Shown one piece after another: positions 20,119 through 27,844 of a stretch of DNA of 64,000 nucleotides. Position numbers and translations under genes: made by a program. The stretch is from Cyanobacterium aponinum PCC 10605 (lineage in GTDB: Bacteria; Cyanobacteriota; Cyanobacteriia; Cyanobacteriales; Cyanobacteriaceae): assembly GCF_000317675.1 (NCBI RefSeq), contig NC_019776.1:4050100-4114099 (forward strand), read 5' to 3'. Each line of letters begins with the position of its first letter. Positions within the stretch are counted from its first letter, which is position 1. The notes beneath the pieces are model-generated. The model searched no databases and was not told the DNA's origin. It saw nothing but the letters and a program-made list of their open reading frames with translations.

Positions 20119-20454
20119 ATGTATTCGAGTGCATTTATTTTTGAACCGGGAGAATATGATGAGCAGTTTTATTTTTTGGACAATCAAATACATGAAGCCG
20201 CCGCATCAGTAAATGGGTTTCTTGGGAGAGAATCATGGGAATCAATAGATGGAAAAAGAAAGAATGCCATCTATTATTGGGAAAGTATGGACGCACTAAA
20301 AGAATTTTCCAGACATCCAAAACATATTGAGGCTAAACGTCAATATACTAAATGGTATAAAGGGTTTCATGTTGTCATCTCTGAGGTTAAGCACTCCTAT
20401 GGAGATGGTAAATTAGAACATATTACCCCCAATGATAGAGCAAAGAATAGTTAA
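20119..20454 (+). CDS. Antibiotic biosynthesis monooxygenase-like (ABM) domain protein
   Basis: The 111-residue protein fits the small dimeric alpha+beta barrel: YSSAFIFEPGEYDEQF strand, a helix with VNGFLGRESWES, then AIYYWESMDALKEFSRHPKHIEAKRQ, which resembles the WxSxEalxxwxxhpxH pattern of ABM/YgiN-type enzymes or heme-degrading relatives. Substrate cannot be inferred. It is followed by the convergent azoR gene, with 88 bp between stops. Confidence 0.7.
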   Translation: MYSSAFIFEPGEYDEQFYFLDNQIHEAAASVNGFLGRESWESIDGKRKNAIYYWESMDALKEFSRHPKHIEAKRQYTKWYKGFHVVISEVKHSYGDGKLEHITPNDRAKNS

Positions 20455-20542
20455 CAGAAAATGGGGAATTTCAGCTTCTAGCAAAACTGCTCGACATAGA
20501 AATCAACAATGAGATCAATTATCTTGTCTGCTAATATTTTGA

Positions 20543-21199
20543 TTATTGATCTCCAATTTTTTGAATTAACTGTTGTACAAGTTTTGGGATTTTGCCATGA
20601 GCATCTTCTACAGATTTTTGGTGTCGGGCATCTCCAAACTCTTGATATTCAACACGAATAACATAATGCTCTGTAACGCCCATTAATTTTGAGGCTGTGA
20701 TGATAGCTGTATCCAGATGATTCTGAGAAGCATTAGCCTCCCCAAACCCAAATCCTCCTTCTCCACAAGAAGCTAAAATCACCAGAATTTTATCAGTTAG
20801 AATCGGCTCAATAGGTTGTTCTCCTCTGGCAAGATCAAATGAAAAAGTGCGTCCAATGCGAATCACTTGATCAATCCAAGCCTTGAGCGAGGATGGCATT
20901 CCGTAATTATACATAGGCGTACCAATTACAATAATATCTGCGGGTTCTAATTCTTCCAATAATTCATCTGACTCTCGTAGAATAGCCACTTGTTCAGGTG
21001 TTCTTTTATCCAATGGTGTAAAAGCTGAAGCAATCCATTCCTCACTGATGGCAGATGGTGGATTAAGTCCTACATCACGTTTAATCCAAATATCATTAGG
21101 ACGAGACGCTGACCAGTTTTGGTAAAAAGCATTAGTTAATCCTCTACTCAAAGAACGAGTAACCCTAGCACTTGCGTCAATCTGTAGAATTTTTGTCAT
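20543..21199 (-). CDS. azoR: FMN-dependent NADH:quinone/azo reductase
   Basis: The 218-residue flavodoxin-fold protein starts KILQIDASAR, contains PMYNYGMPSSLKAWIDQVIR near residue 97 for FMN binding and ASCGEGGFGFG near residue 145. AzoR enzymes reduce quinones and azo compounds with NADH, protecting against thiol and quinone stress. It is divergent from a LysR regulator 340 bp away, which is the usual arrangement for a regulated oxidoreductase. The Q-rich end is of normal length. Confidence 0.92.
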   Translation of the reverse strand: MTKILQIDASARVTRSLSRGLTNAFYQNWSASRPNDIWIKRDVGLNPPSAISEEWIASAFTPLDKRTPEQVAILRESDELLEELEPADIIVIGTPMYNYGMPSSLKAWIDQVIRIGRTFSFDLARGEQPIEPILTDKILVILASCGEGGFGFGEANASQNHLDTAIITASKLMGVTEHYVIRVEYQEFGDARHQKSVEDAHGKIPKLVQQLIQKIGDQ

Positions 21200-21539
21200 A
21201 GTTGTTTCCTCAAAATAAAGAATACGATCAAAAACAAAGTAAAAAATTGCACTCCAGTTAGAAGTGACAAGATATAAACACTATTTATCTAAGCCAATAA
21301 AAATTGCATAGATATTCCCATTCAGTGATGACCGCACCACCACTTTTATGACTGCTTATTCTGAAAGACGAGATGAAATCAGAATGATTTTCTTGGTTTA
21401 AAAAAGTTTATTACTGTAAATGTTTTTGATACCTTTTTTTGTCTTAATTAACAGAATAGTGTAATTTTCAGAGATATGCAAAGTTAATTTACTCAGGTTA
21501 AGATGAAAAAAATTCATCTACATTAAATACACACAGAAA
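21200..21539. promoter_or_regulatory. Divergent azoR / LysR intergenic region
   Basis: These 340 bp separate two divergent starts and must hold both promoters. The DNA is AT-rich. I could not single out a convincing T-N11-A LysR box, and see no gene. Confidence 0.4.
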
Positions 21540-22442
21540 ATGCTTAGGCGACAACTTTATTCTCTCAATGGGTTGCAATCATTTGAGGCTGTTGCAAGAC
21601 ATCTAAGTTTTCAAAAAGCGGCAGAGGAATTAGATGTTACCTCCACTGCAGTAAGTCACCAAATCAAAAAGTTAGAAAAGGAGCTAGGTTTGTTACTATT
21701 TCGACGACGTCCGCGTCCCTTGACTTTAACACCTGCAGGAGAATTACTTTTTCCTAGAGTTCAGAAAAGTTTAGATGTGTTGGATAATGCTATTCTCGAA
21801 CTTAGACAGATTAATAATCCCACAGAGTTAACGGTAAGTGTCTTGAATGTTTTTGCGTCTAAGTGGCTTGTTCCTCGTCTCAACGATTTTCAAAGGCGAC
21901 ATCCAGATATTGATGTCCGATTGCAAACATCTAATACTGTAGTTGATTTACAAGCTCGTACTGTTGACATCGCCATTCGTTATGGTCAAGGCAATTATTC
22001 TGGATTAGAAGTTCATCATTTAATACAGGATCAGTTCACTCCAGTTTGCAGTCCAAAACTATTTGCCCATAAACAAAATTCTATTACACCAAAAGAAATC
22101 TCTCAGCATACGTTAATTCATTTTGACTGGTTAAACTACGGTTCAGAAGCTCCTAGCTGGAAAAACTGGTTGGCAAAAGCAGAACTTAGTGAAATTAATG
22201 CTGATAAAGGATTAAAATTTGATGACGAAAATTTAGCAATTCAAGCTGCGATCGCAGGTCAAGGTATAGCATTATGCAGTAGTATTCATGTTCAAGACGA
22301 TGTCAAAATGGGTTTTTTAATCCAACCCTTTGATATTACGTTACCCGGATTCATTTACTCAGTTGTTTATCTCAAAAACCATCCAAAAAAGGCTTTTATT
22401 CTCCAATTTGTGAGTTGGTTAGAAGAACAAACGTATATTTGA
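21540..22442 (+). CDS. LysR-family transcriptional regulator (GcvA-like)
   Basis: The 300-residue protein has the N-terminal winged helix with SFEAVARHLSFQKAAEELDV and TAVSHQIKKLEKELG (residues ~15-55), then FRRRPRPLTLTPAGE. The remainder is a periplasmic-binding-protein-like effector domain with DIAIRYGQG, as in GcvA-type regulators. It is divergent from azoR and likely controls it, and perhaps itself. The effector is unknown. Confidence 0.9.
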   Translation: MLRRQLYSLNGLQSFEAVARHLSFQKAAEELDVTSTAVSHQIKKLEKELGLLLFRRRPRPLTLTPAGELLFPRVQKSLDVLDNAILELRQINNPTELTVSVLNVFASKWLVPRLNDFQRRHPDIDVRLQTSNTVVDLQARTVDIAIRYGQGNYSGLEVHHLIQDQFTPVCSPKLFAHKQNSITPKEISQHTLIHFDWLNYGSEAPSWKNWLAKAELSEINADKGLKFDDENLAIQAAIAGQGIALCSSIHVQDDVKMGFLIQPFDITLPGFIYSVVYLKNHPKKAFILQFVSWLEEQTYI

Positions 22443-22604
22443 GTAGCCGTAATTTCTTTTGAGAAAAAAATACGAGCCTGACTTTCTTTATACAAAGAGC
22501 CGTACCCGAATAAATTTCCGATCAAAAAGTGGTGTTAGTTGTCAAGTTATGAGTTGATGCCTACTATTAAACTAAGAAACAAGAGTCAAAAACCTTAGAA
22601 CATT

Positions 22605-23087
22605 ATGGAAGGCAAAAAAACTTTTATTTTAAGGGCGGCAGAAATTGCAGACAGTATCCAAACTTTTTCTCACCCTTGGAACTCAAAATCTGAAATATCT
22701 GGAGTCTATCTTGGACGTACAGTTGGGTTAAAGCGTACTGGAGTTAATTTTGCGAGGATTGCCCCAGGTAAGGAGTCTTTTGTTTATCATTCCCACTATC
22801 GGGAGGAAGAATGGATTTATATTTTATCAGGTAGGGGTATTGCAGAAATTGACGGCGAGGAATTTGAGGTGGGTTCAGGAGATTTTATGGGATTTCCGAC
22901 TCCTTCAGTCCCTCATCATCTCAGAAATATAGGGGATGAAGATTTAGTGTATTTAGTGGGGGGAGAAAATCTGGAAGTGGAAGTTGCTGATTTTCCACGT
23001 CTGAAAAAACGGATGCTCCGTCGTGGAGATTCAGTGGAGATTTATGATACTTCTGATGCTAAACCTTTTGGGGTATTAGATGAATAG
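22605..23087 (+). CDS. Cupin-domain protein
   Basis: The 160-residue protein has both cupin motifs: YHSHYREEEWIYILSGRG near residue 58 (His, His, Glu metal ligands) and FPTPSVPHHLRN near residue 98. The end (FGVLDE) is acidic. Single-domain cupins of this kind are often sugar isomerases, dioxygenases or just binding proteins; I cannot choose. It follows the LysR gene on the same strand by 162 bp. Confidence 0.8.
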   Translation: MEGKKTFILRAAEIADSIQTFSHPWNSKSEISGVYLGRTVGLKRTGVNFARIAPGKESFVYHSHYREEEWIYILSGRGIAEIDGEEFEVGSGDFMGFPTPSVPHHLRNIGDEDLVYLVGGENLEVEVADFPRLKKRMLRRGDSVEIYDTSDAKPFGVLDE

Positions 23088-23162
23088 GTGTGTATTGAAA
23101 CTGCTAAGGTTAACCTAAGCAAAAGGGTAAAGGCTTTGTTTAGGAATAAATTGCGATCGCAC

Positions 23163-23312
23163 TTAATGTAATAAATGATTTTCTGTAATGTTGTGACTAA
23201 ATTGATTATCTTCGGCAAAAGCTACTAACCATTCTTTTAAATTGCTATATCGCAACTTATCTTTTACTTGTTGTCTTACCGCAATGGCTTGTTCCTGTCC
23301 AATAATAATTGA
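23163..23312 (-). pseudogene. C-terminal gene fragment of unknown family
   Basis: A 49-codon open frame with no start codon ends at 23163. It reads GQEQAIAVRQQVKDKLRYS, then NLKEWLVAFAEDNQF. It looks like the last part of a helical protein whose 5' region is lost. It lies between the cupin gene and the CRISPR leader. Confidence 0.45.
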
Positions 23313-23319
23313 CTATATC

Positions 23320-23610
23320 CTGAAAGAATAAAATTAGTAGTTTATTTGTTGTAAAGAAAAGTAACAAGGGGTTGTAAAAATGTCGCAGTTAGTAAATAAT
23401 AGTTAGAGTTAGATTTTAAGGTTAATAAGTAAATAACTGAGTGTTAATGCTTAACTTCACTTTTTAATTGTGCTTATTGCCGAATAAACGTCTAAAACAA
23501 GTTTTTTTACCTTGATAATTTAATATCATTAAGAAATGTAAAGAACTACTTTGTAGTTTTTCGCAGACAGTTTGTAAAAGCTATGTCTGACAAGGTTTCT
23601 AACGGCTAGG
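23320..23610 (+). promoter_or_regulatory. Probable CRISPR leader for array 1
   Basis: About 290 bp of AT-rich, gene-free DNA lie directly before the first repeat. The repeat ends in GGAAAC on this strand, so transcription should run left to right and the leader should be here. No specific leader motif is recognised. Confidence 0.5.
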
Positions 23611-24361
23611 GTTCGATTCCACATTTACCCCGTAAGGGGACGGAAACTTTACTTAAGTTTGCGGAATCTCCTTATATTGGTGGGGTTCGATTCCACATTT
23701 ACCCCGTAAGGGGACGGAAACACTAGTTCCTTAGCTTCCGTTTGTTTTGCATCGACGTTCGATTCCACATTTACCCCGTAAGGGGACGGAAACCTTTCGC
23801 TTGAAATCCCAAGAACTCTGCACACCCTGCAAAGGTTCGATTCCACATTTACCCCGTAAGGGGACGGAAACTTTCACCTGTCCTTTGATGCCAGAAAATA
23901 CATAGTAGCGCGTTCGATTCCACATTTACCCCGTAAGGGGACGGAAACAAGTAGTAGCAAAATTGTAGAAAAATTTTCACTCAATGGGAGTGAAAATATC
24001 ACTGTGTTCGATTCCACATTTACCCCGTAAGGGGACGGAAACTTCGACACTAATAGTTCTGTTTAATTCAACAGGGGAAGAGTTCGATTCCACATTTACC
24101 CCGTAAGGGGACGGAAACAAATCTAAGATAATGAGCAAAACCGTAATCAAAAGAGATGGCAGAAAGTTCGATTCCACATTTACCCCGTAAGGGGACGGAA
24201 ACCCAACTACCGCTCAGTAATATGAAACTTAATCATAACTTCGTTCGATTCCACATTTACCCCGTAAGGGGACGGAAACTTCCCCAACGATTTTATCTAC
24301 GGCTGCTTTAAGACGTGCAACGCGGTTCGATTCCACATTTACCCCGTAAGGGGACGGAAAC
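23611..24361 (+). CRISPR. CRISPR array 1: ten 37-bp repeats, nine spacers
   Basis: Repeats start at 23611, 23685, 23757, 23835, 23912, 24006, 24082, 24166, 24243 and 24325. All look identical by eye. The unit begins GTTCGATTCCACATTTACC and ends CCGTAAGGGGACGGAAAC, with CCCC/GGGG forming a short stem. Spacers are 37, 35, 41, 40, 57, 39, 47, 40 and 45 nt. The 3' end ACGGAAAC would be the 8-nt handle. The CCCCGT-AGGGGAC-GAAAC pattern resembles repeats tied to type III systems in Synechocystis, from memory. No cas gene is in the window, so the effector must be encoded elsewhere. Confidence 0.97.
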
Positions 24362-24410
24362 GGCTCAGAAAAAAAAGCCCTACAATAGATACAGAATTAG
24401 AGATGATAAG

Positions 24411-24668
24411 ATGAGCAGATATAGCAAAGATTGGAATAAGATTGCGTGTGCCATCAAACAAAAAGCCGATTGGAAGTGTAGTCAATGTGGTGCTGACTTC
24501 AAAAATAAATCAAGTAGAGGTAGTTGTCTGCAAGTCCATCACTGGAACCGAATACCAGAAGATAACAGACCAGAGAATTTAGTAGCCTTATGCAATATAT
24601 GTCATTTAAAATATCATCGTGGCGGTAAAAGTAATATTCTTATCGGTCAATTATCCCTCAATCTATGA
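24411..24668 (+). CDS. Small HNH endonuclease
   Basis: I chose the ATG at 24411, 50 bp after the last repeat; the longer frame runs into the CRISPR repeat. The 85-residue protein is one HNH domain: zinc pair CSQCG near residue 22, LQVHHWNRIPEDNRPENL, then CNICHLKYH. A short basic N-terminus precedes it. It overlaps the next gene by 4 bp (ATGA). Such lone HNH proteins occur as nickases, phage-related enzymes or mobile-element parts. Confidence 0.82.
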   Translation: MSRYSKDWNKIACAIKQKADWKCSQCGADFKNKSSRGSCLQVHHWNRIPEDNRPENLVALCNICHLKYHRGGKSNILIGQLSLNL

Positions 24669-24994
24669 CTTATCCTACTTGGTATCAAGAAGCGATCGCG
24701 CGAGGTATTGATTTTATTGTAATTGTTTACGAGAAAGCAGAAGGCTTCGTATTTTGTCCGAGCAACCTAGAAACAACTTTCCGTGTTGGCGGGGACTATG
24801 ATGGTTCTTTTTATACTAATGGAGAAGGAGCATTAAGACATTATTATAATTGTCTAAATCCTGCATTTGAAGAAAAAATTGCTTGGTTTATTCCATTTGT
24901 TAATAAAATAGTTAATAAAGAAGATTTTTCCCTAGATGATTTAGAGTTAAATCATCACCCTATTAGAATAATTAAAGGTCGTTGGCCTTGGTAA
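24665..24994 (+). CDS. Hypothetical protein coupled to the HNH gene
   Basis: This 109-residue protein starts in the HNH stop codon. It has DFIVIVYEKAEGFVFCPSN, then a Gly/Tyr-rich stretch (VGGDYDGSFYTNGEGALRHYY) and a C-terminal KGRWPW. I do not recognise a family. The coupling suggests a partner, for example an immunity or specificity factor for the HNH protein, but nothing in the sequence proves it. Confidence 0.6.
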   Translation: MTYPTWYQEAIARGIDFIVIVYEKAEGFVFCPSNLETTFRVGGDYDGSFYTNGEGALRHYYNCLNPAFEEKIAWFIPFVNKIVNKEDFSLDDLELNHHPIRIIKGRWPW

Positions 24995-25000
24995 TAATAA

Positions 25001-25099
25001 CATTTTCAACCAATATTTATATACGAGGACACTTTAGAAGATTTAGAAGTGGATATTGCCCAATATTTAGAAGAAAACAAAATTGATTGGAAAACATAA
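25001..25099 (+). pseudogene. C-terminal gene fragment
   Basis: An open frame without a start codon reads YEDTLEDLEVDIAQYLEENK and ends IDWKT at 25099, directly before the HU-like gene. It looks like the end of a small acidic protein, perhaps antitoxin-like. The front is lost. Confidence 0.4.
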
Positions 25100-25100
25100 A

Positions 25101-25358
25101 ATGTCAATTAATCAGAAAGAATTAGTAAAGCGTATTGCTAAAAAAATTAATCAAAAAGATGAAGTTATCGAAGAAATTGTTAATGCTACCTTAGACGAAA
25201 TATATGATTGTTTAAAAGCTCAAGAAAGTGTCAATTTTAGGAATTTTGGAACATTTTATATTCAAAGAAAAAGAGATAGTACAGTGTTTAAATTTAATCC
25301 TTCTCAAAGATTGCGCAAGCTATTTGGTTGGTCTTCTACGTATAGAGGAGATATTTAA
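25101..25358 (+). CDS. HU/IHF-like DNA-binding protein
   Basis: I chose the ATG at 25101 (85 residues). The N-terminal helices INQKELVKRIAKKINQKDEV and the FRNFGTFYIQRKRD segment match the HU fold. The DNA-binding arm is short, and the end (KFNPSQRLRKLFGW) deviates from the usual RNPxTGE and KVPAFKPGK pattern. It is thus a divergent HU, not the housekeeping one. It lies 2 bp before a GTG that opens an alkA fragment. Confidence 0.75.
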   Translation: MSINQKELVKRIAKKINQKDEVIEEIVNATLDEIYDCLKAQESVNFRNFGTFYIQRKRDSTVFKFNPSQRLRKLFGWSSTYRGDI

Positions 25359-25360
25359 TT

Positions 25361-25519
25361 GTGACTCCTCCCTACTGGCAAGAAGCTGTTATTTTTCTCC
25401 ATCAGCAAGATAAAATTATTAGTCAATTAGTAACCTCATATCCTCAACAACCTCTGAAGAATAATCATAATAATCCTTTTGAGACTCTAGTTAAAGCAGT
25501 CATCGGACAGCAAATATAA
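25361..25519 (+). pseudogene. alkA: 5' fragment of DNA-3-methyladenine glycosylase II
   Basis: A GTG-started frame reads TPPYWQEAVIFLHQQDKII and later FETLVKAVIGQQI, then a stop. The FxxLxxAIxGQQIS motif is the start of the HhH-GPD glycosylase domain of AlkA. After GQQI the homology ends at the edge of a TnpB-containing element. The remaining ~150 residues are absent, so the gene is dead. It followed the HU-like gene by 2 bp. Confidence 0.7.
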
Positions 25520-26905
25520 GATAGATGAAATATTAACCCGGGGATAGGGGTTTGCTATCGGGGCGAATTCACTTCGTCCCACAGCCCCTCATGTAAACGA
25601 ACCAATAAAGAAAATCTAGCGATAGCGAGTCCTTAACAAAATAGACAATCTATGCTAAGATAAGGTAGTAGTAGTTAAATTAAAGTGTTAAATGTTAAAA
25701 GCATACAAATATAGAATCTATCCTACTGATGAGCAAAAGGTCTTACTGGCTAAGACTTTTGGTTGCTGTCGGTGGTTCTATAACTTTGCTTTAGATTTAA
25801 CTAACGAAACTTACAAAGCGACAGGAAAAGGTTTAAGCCGTGATGAAATAATCAATAAACTACCACAATTAAAGAAAGAGAAGGAATGGTTAAGTGAAGT
25901 TCCATCTCAGGCTTTACAACAAGTAGCTTTAGACTTAAGTAGTGCTTTTCTTAACTTCTTTGAGAAACGGGCTAAATTTCCTAAATTCAAAAAGAAAGGA
26001 AATAAACAATCAGTACGATTCCCACAAGGAATTAAACTTGACGGTGATTACTTGACTTTACCTAAATTAAAAAAAGTTTACTGTAAGGTATCTCGTTTAC
26101 CAGAGGGTAAGCTGAAATCGGTTACGATATCGATGACTTCATCGGGCAAGTATTTTGCTTCTTGTCTCTATGATGACGGGCAAGACTTACCAGAGCAAAA
26201 CTCAGAAGGTAAAGCAGTGGGTATTGATTTGGGAGTAAAAGATTTTGCCATTACCAGTGATGGTAGTAAATATGGTAATCTTAATTATTATCGTAAGTAT
26301 GAGCAAAAGTTAGCTAAGAAACAGAAACGTTTAGCTAAGAAGCAGAAAGGCTCAAATAACCGTCATAAAGCAAGAAAAGCCGTTGCTAAAGTACATGAAA
26401 AAATAACTAGATGTAGAGAAGATTTTTTACACAAGCTAAGTCGTAAATTAGTGGACGAAAACCAAGTCATAGTAGTAGAAAATCTAGCAGTAAAAAACAT
26501 GGTAAGAAACCACAAATTAGCCAAATCAATTAATGATTGTGGTTGGGGACAATTCTGCACCATGCTCAAATATAAAGCAGAATGGGAAGGAAAAACTTAC
26601 ATTGAGGTGGATAGATTTTTCCCTATTTCTAAAACGTGTAATCACTGTTTATATCAAGTAGATAGCTTAACTTTAGATATTCGTCGTTGGCAATGTCCTA
26701 AATGCGAAACAATACATGACAGGGATGTAAATGCAGCGAAAAATATCAGAGATGAAGGTTTACGAATTTTGGCGGTAGGGCATATCGCATCAGCTTCTGG
26801 AGAAAGAGTAAGACCAAGTAAAGGCACCGCTTTTGTAAGGCATCTTTCTGTGAAGGAAGAATCCCCCGTTACACCGCAAGGTTAACGGTGGGAGTTGTCA
26901 ATTGT
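25520..26905 (+). mobile_element. TnpB-only IS605/IS1341-type element
   Basis: The element appears to begin near 25520, where alkA homology stops, and to end shortly after the hairpin at 26866-26888 (CCGTTA, bulged C, ACC-GCAA-GGT, TAACGG), followed by GTGGGAGTTGTCA. No tnpA is present, so it would need another element for movement. The exact left end is not resolved. Confidence 0.6.
25692..26885 (+). CDS. tnpB: TnpB, RNA-guided nuclease of IS605 group
   Basis: The 397-residue protein is full length for TnpB. The split RuvC core is intact: GIDLGVKDFAI (Asp), VVENLAVKNM (Glu) and HDRDVNAAKN (Asp). The zinc ribbon has CNHC and CPKC. The N-terminus LKAYKYRIYPTDEQK is typical. TnpB is an omega-RNA-guided DNA nuclease, and the guide RNA should overlap the 3' end of this gene and the hairpin after it. 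All catalytic residues are there, so it may be active. Confidence 0.92.
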   Translation: MLKAYKYRIYPTDEQKVLLAKTFGCCRWFYNFALDLTNETYKATGKGLSRDEIINKLPQLKKEKEWLSEVPSQALQQVALDLSSAFLNFFEKRAKFPKFKKKGNKQSVRFPQGIKLDGDYLTLPKLKKVYCKVSRLPEGKLKSVTISMTSSGKYFASCLYDDGQDLPEQNSEGKAVGIDLGVKDFAITSDGSKYGNLNYYRKYEQKLAKKQKRLAKKQKGSNNRHKARKAVAKVHEKITRCREDFLHKLSRKLVDENQVIVVENLAVKNMVRNHKLAKSINDCGWGQFCTMLKYKAEWEGKTYIEVDRFFPISKTCNHCLYQVDSLTLDIRRWQCPKCETIHDRDVNAAKNIRDEGLRILAVGHIASASGERVRPSKGTAFVRHLSVKEESPVTPQG

Positions 26906-27250
26906 TAATAGAACAATATATTGAAGAACCCTATCTCGTAGAAGGATAGCGATTCTGAACTGCAATTACTTGTAATTCCCTCCACTATACACGAGGGTTG
27001 CTAGGCTGACTGGTACTTACCTTACTAGGTCATACATCCATCTAGGAAACCTAGACACCATGCCAATTCATGGTTAGCCGTGACTTTCGAGGAGACCCCC
27101 CGTAGATACCCGTTAACGGTATACTTTAGACATCTCCAATAATAGACATTTTAAGGGCTGAAGCCCTTACTACGAGCCAACGAAAAATAATTTATGGAGA
27201 GGTCTCTTGATTTTACCAAATAGGAATTGCTACTGCAATATTTTTTTGTT
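26886..27250. other. Gene-free, structure-rich region between TnpB element and group II intron
   Basis: No coding frame is found. The region includes a hairpin CTATC(N)8GATAG near 26930-26950 and a stretch whose reverse complement (GTCAGCCTAGCAACCC near 27000) recalls domain I of group II introns. A palindrome AAGGGCT-GA-AGCCCTT (27153-27168) belongs to a dispersed family with decayed copies near 16920 and 47150. The domain I reading is tentative. Confidence 0.35.
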
Positions 27251-27293
27251 GGAGCGGGTAAGGTTTGAGAGTCACCTCTCTCCCCTCCCCTAA

Positions 27294-27327
27294 GAACCGT
27301 GCGTGACTGTTACCAATCACACGGCTC
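27294..27327 (-). ncRNA. Group II intron domain V
   Basis: The 34-nt reverse complement folds as GAGCCGTG paired with CACGGTTC, a CG bulge, then TGATTG paired with CAGTCA, capped by a GTAA tetraloop (GNRA). The AGC catalytic triad is at positions 2-4. This is the most conserved part of a group II intron. Confidence 0.9.
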
Positions 27328-27337
27328 AAGCCTTACT

Positions 27338-27733
27338 TCAAGCCTTTGACTTGGATTTTGAATGTACCTGTTTATGACAAGCCTTGTGTAAATGTACAAG
27401 ATTATCAGTGGAGTCTTCACCACCATACTTAACGGGTACTATATGATGGGTTTCTATTATTTGTTCTCCGTTGAATAAGTTTTCACCACATACAGGACAT
27501 TTCCATTCCTGATTTTTAGCTATTAGGTAGTATTTACTCCCTTTTGCCCAATAGTTTTTACCCTGTTTAAGTTTGCGGTTATTCCAATATTCACGGAGTG
27601 AGGAATCATCTGGACTGGCATTGCCCTTAACTTTAATGTGTCTGATTATAGGTGTACTAGCAATGTTGTAAAGAATAAGATTTAATTCTTTTCCTTTTCT
27701 ACAATTTTTGTGAACGGTACAAGGCTGTACCAA
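27338..27733 (-). pseudogene. C-terminal remnant of group II intron reverse transcriptase/maturase (HNH part)
   Basis: This 131-codon frame begins inside the protein (VQPCTVHKNC) and ends 11 bp before domain V. It retains GNASPDDSSLREYW, WAKGSKYYL and the HNH endonuclease end with CPVCGENLF, ETHHIVPVKYGG and HKACHKQVH. The reverse-transcriptase motifs (YADD) and maturase domain are missing, so it cannot act in splicing or retrohoming alone. Confidence 0.82.
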
Positions 27734-27844
27734 TTCAAATGACCAGTTCAGGTCGCACGTCGCAATTCATCCCTACCTTAAAGAAGGATAGGGTATTCTT
27801 GCTCCCATTTAGATAAATTCTTTGAATTTTGGTGTGGGAGTATG

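Larger units (their letters stand above)
27255..27758 (-). mobile_element. Internally deleted group II intron
   Basis: The minus strand begins GTGCGACC at 27758, the typical 5' end of a group II intron, and ends with domains V and VI near 27255. Between them is only the C-terminal part of the intron-encoded protein. About 2 kb that should hold domains I-IV and the reverse transcriptase are missing. The boundaries are approximate. Confidence 0.6.

Noticed and set aside
23649..24177. Open frames on the minus strand through CRISPR array 1
   Set aside because: They are made of translated repeats (FPSPYGVNVESN), with no independent coding sign.
24315..24410. Upstream extension of the HNH gene
   Set aside because: It runs through the last CRISPR spacer and repeat; the ATG at 24411 fits the domain better.
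27210..27250. Possible 3' end of the broken alkA (reading YQIGIATAIFF)
   Set aside because: A dozen residues with only loose likeness to AlkA C-termini, and the frame runs into the intron border.
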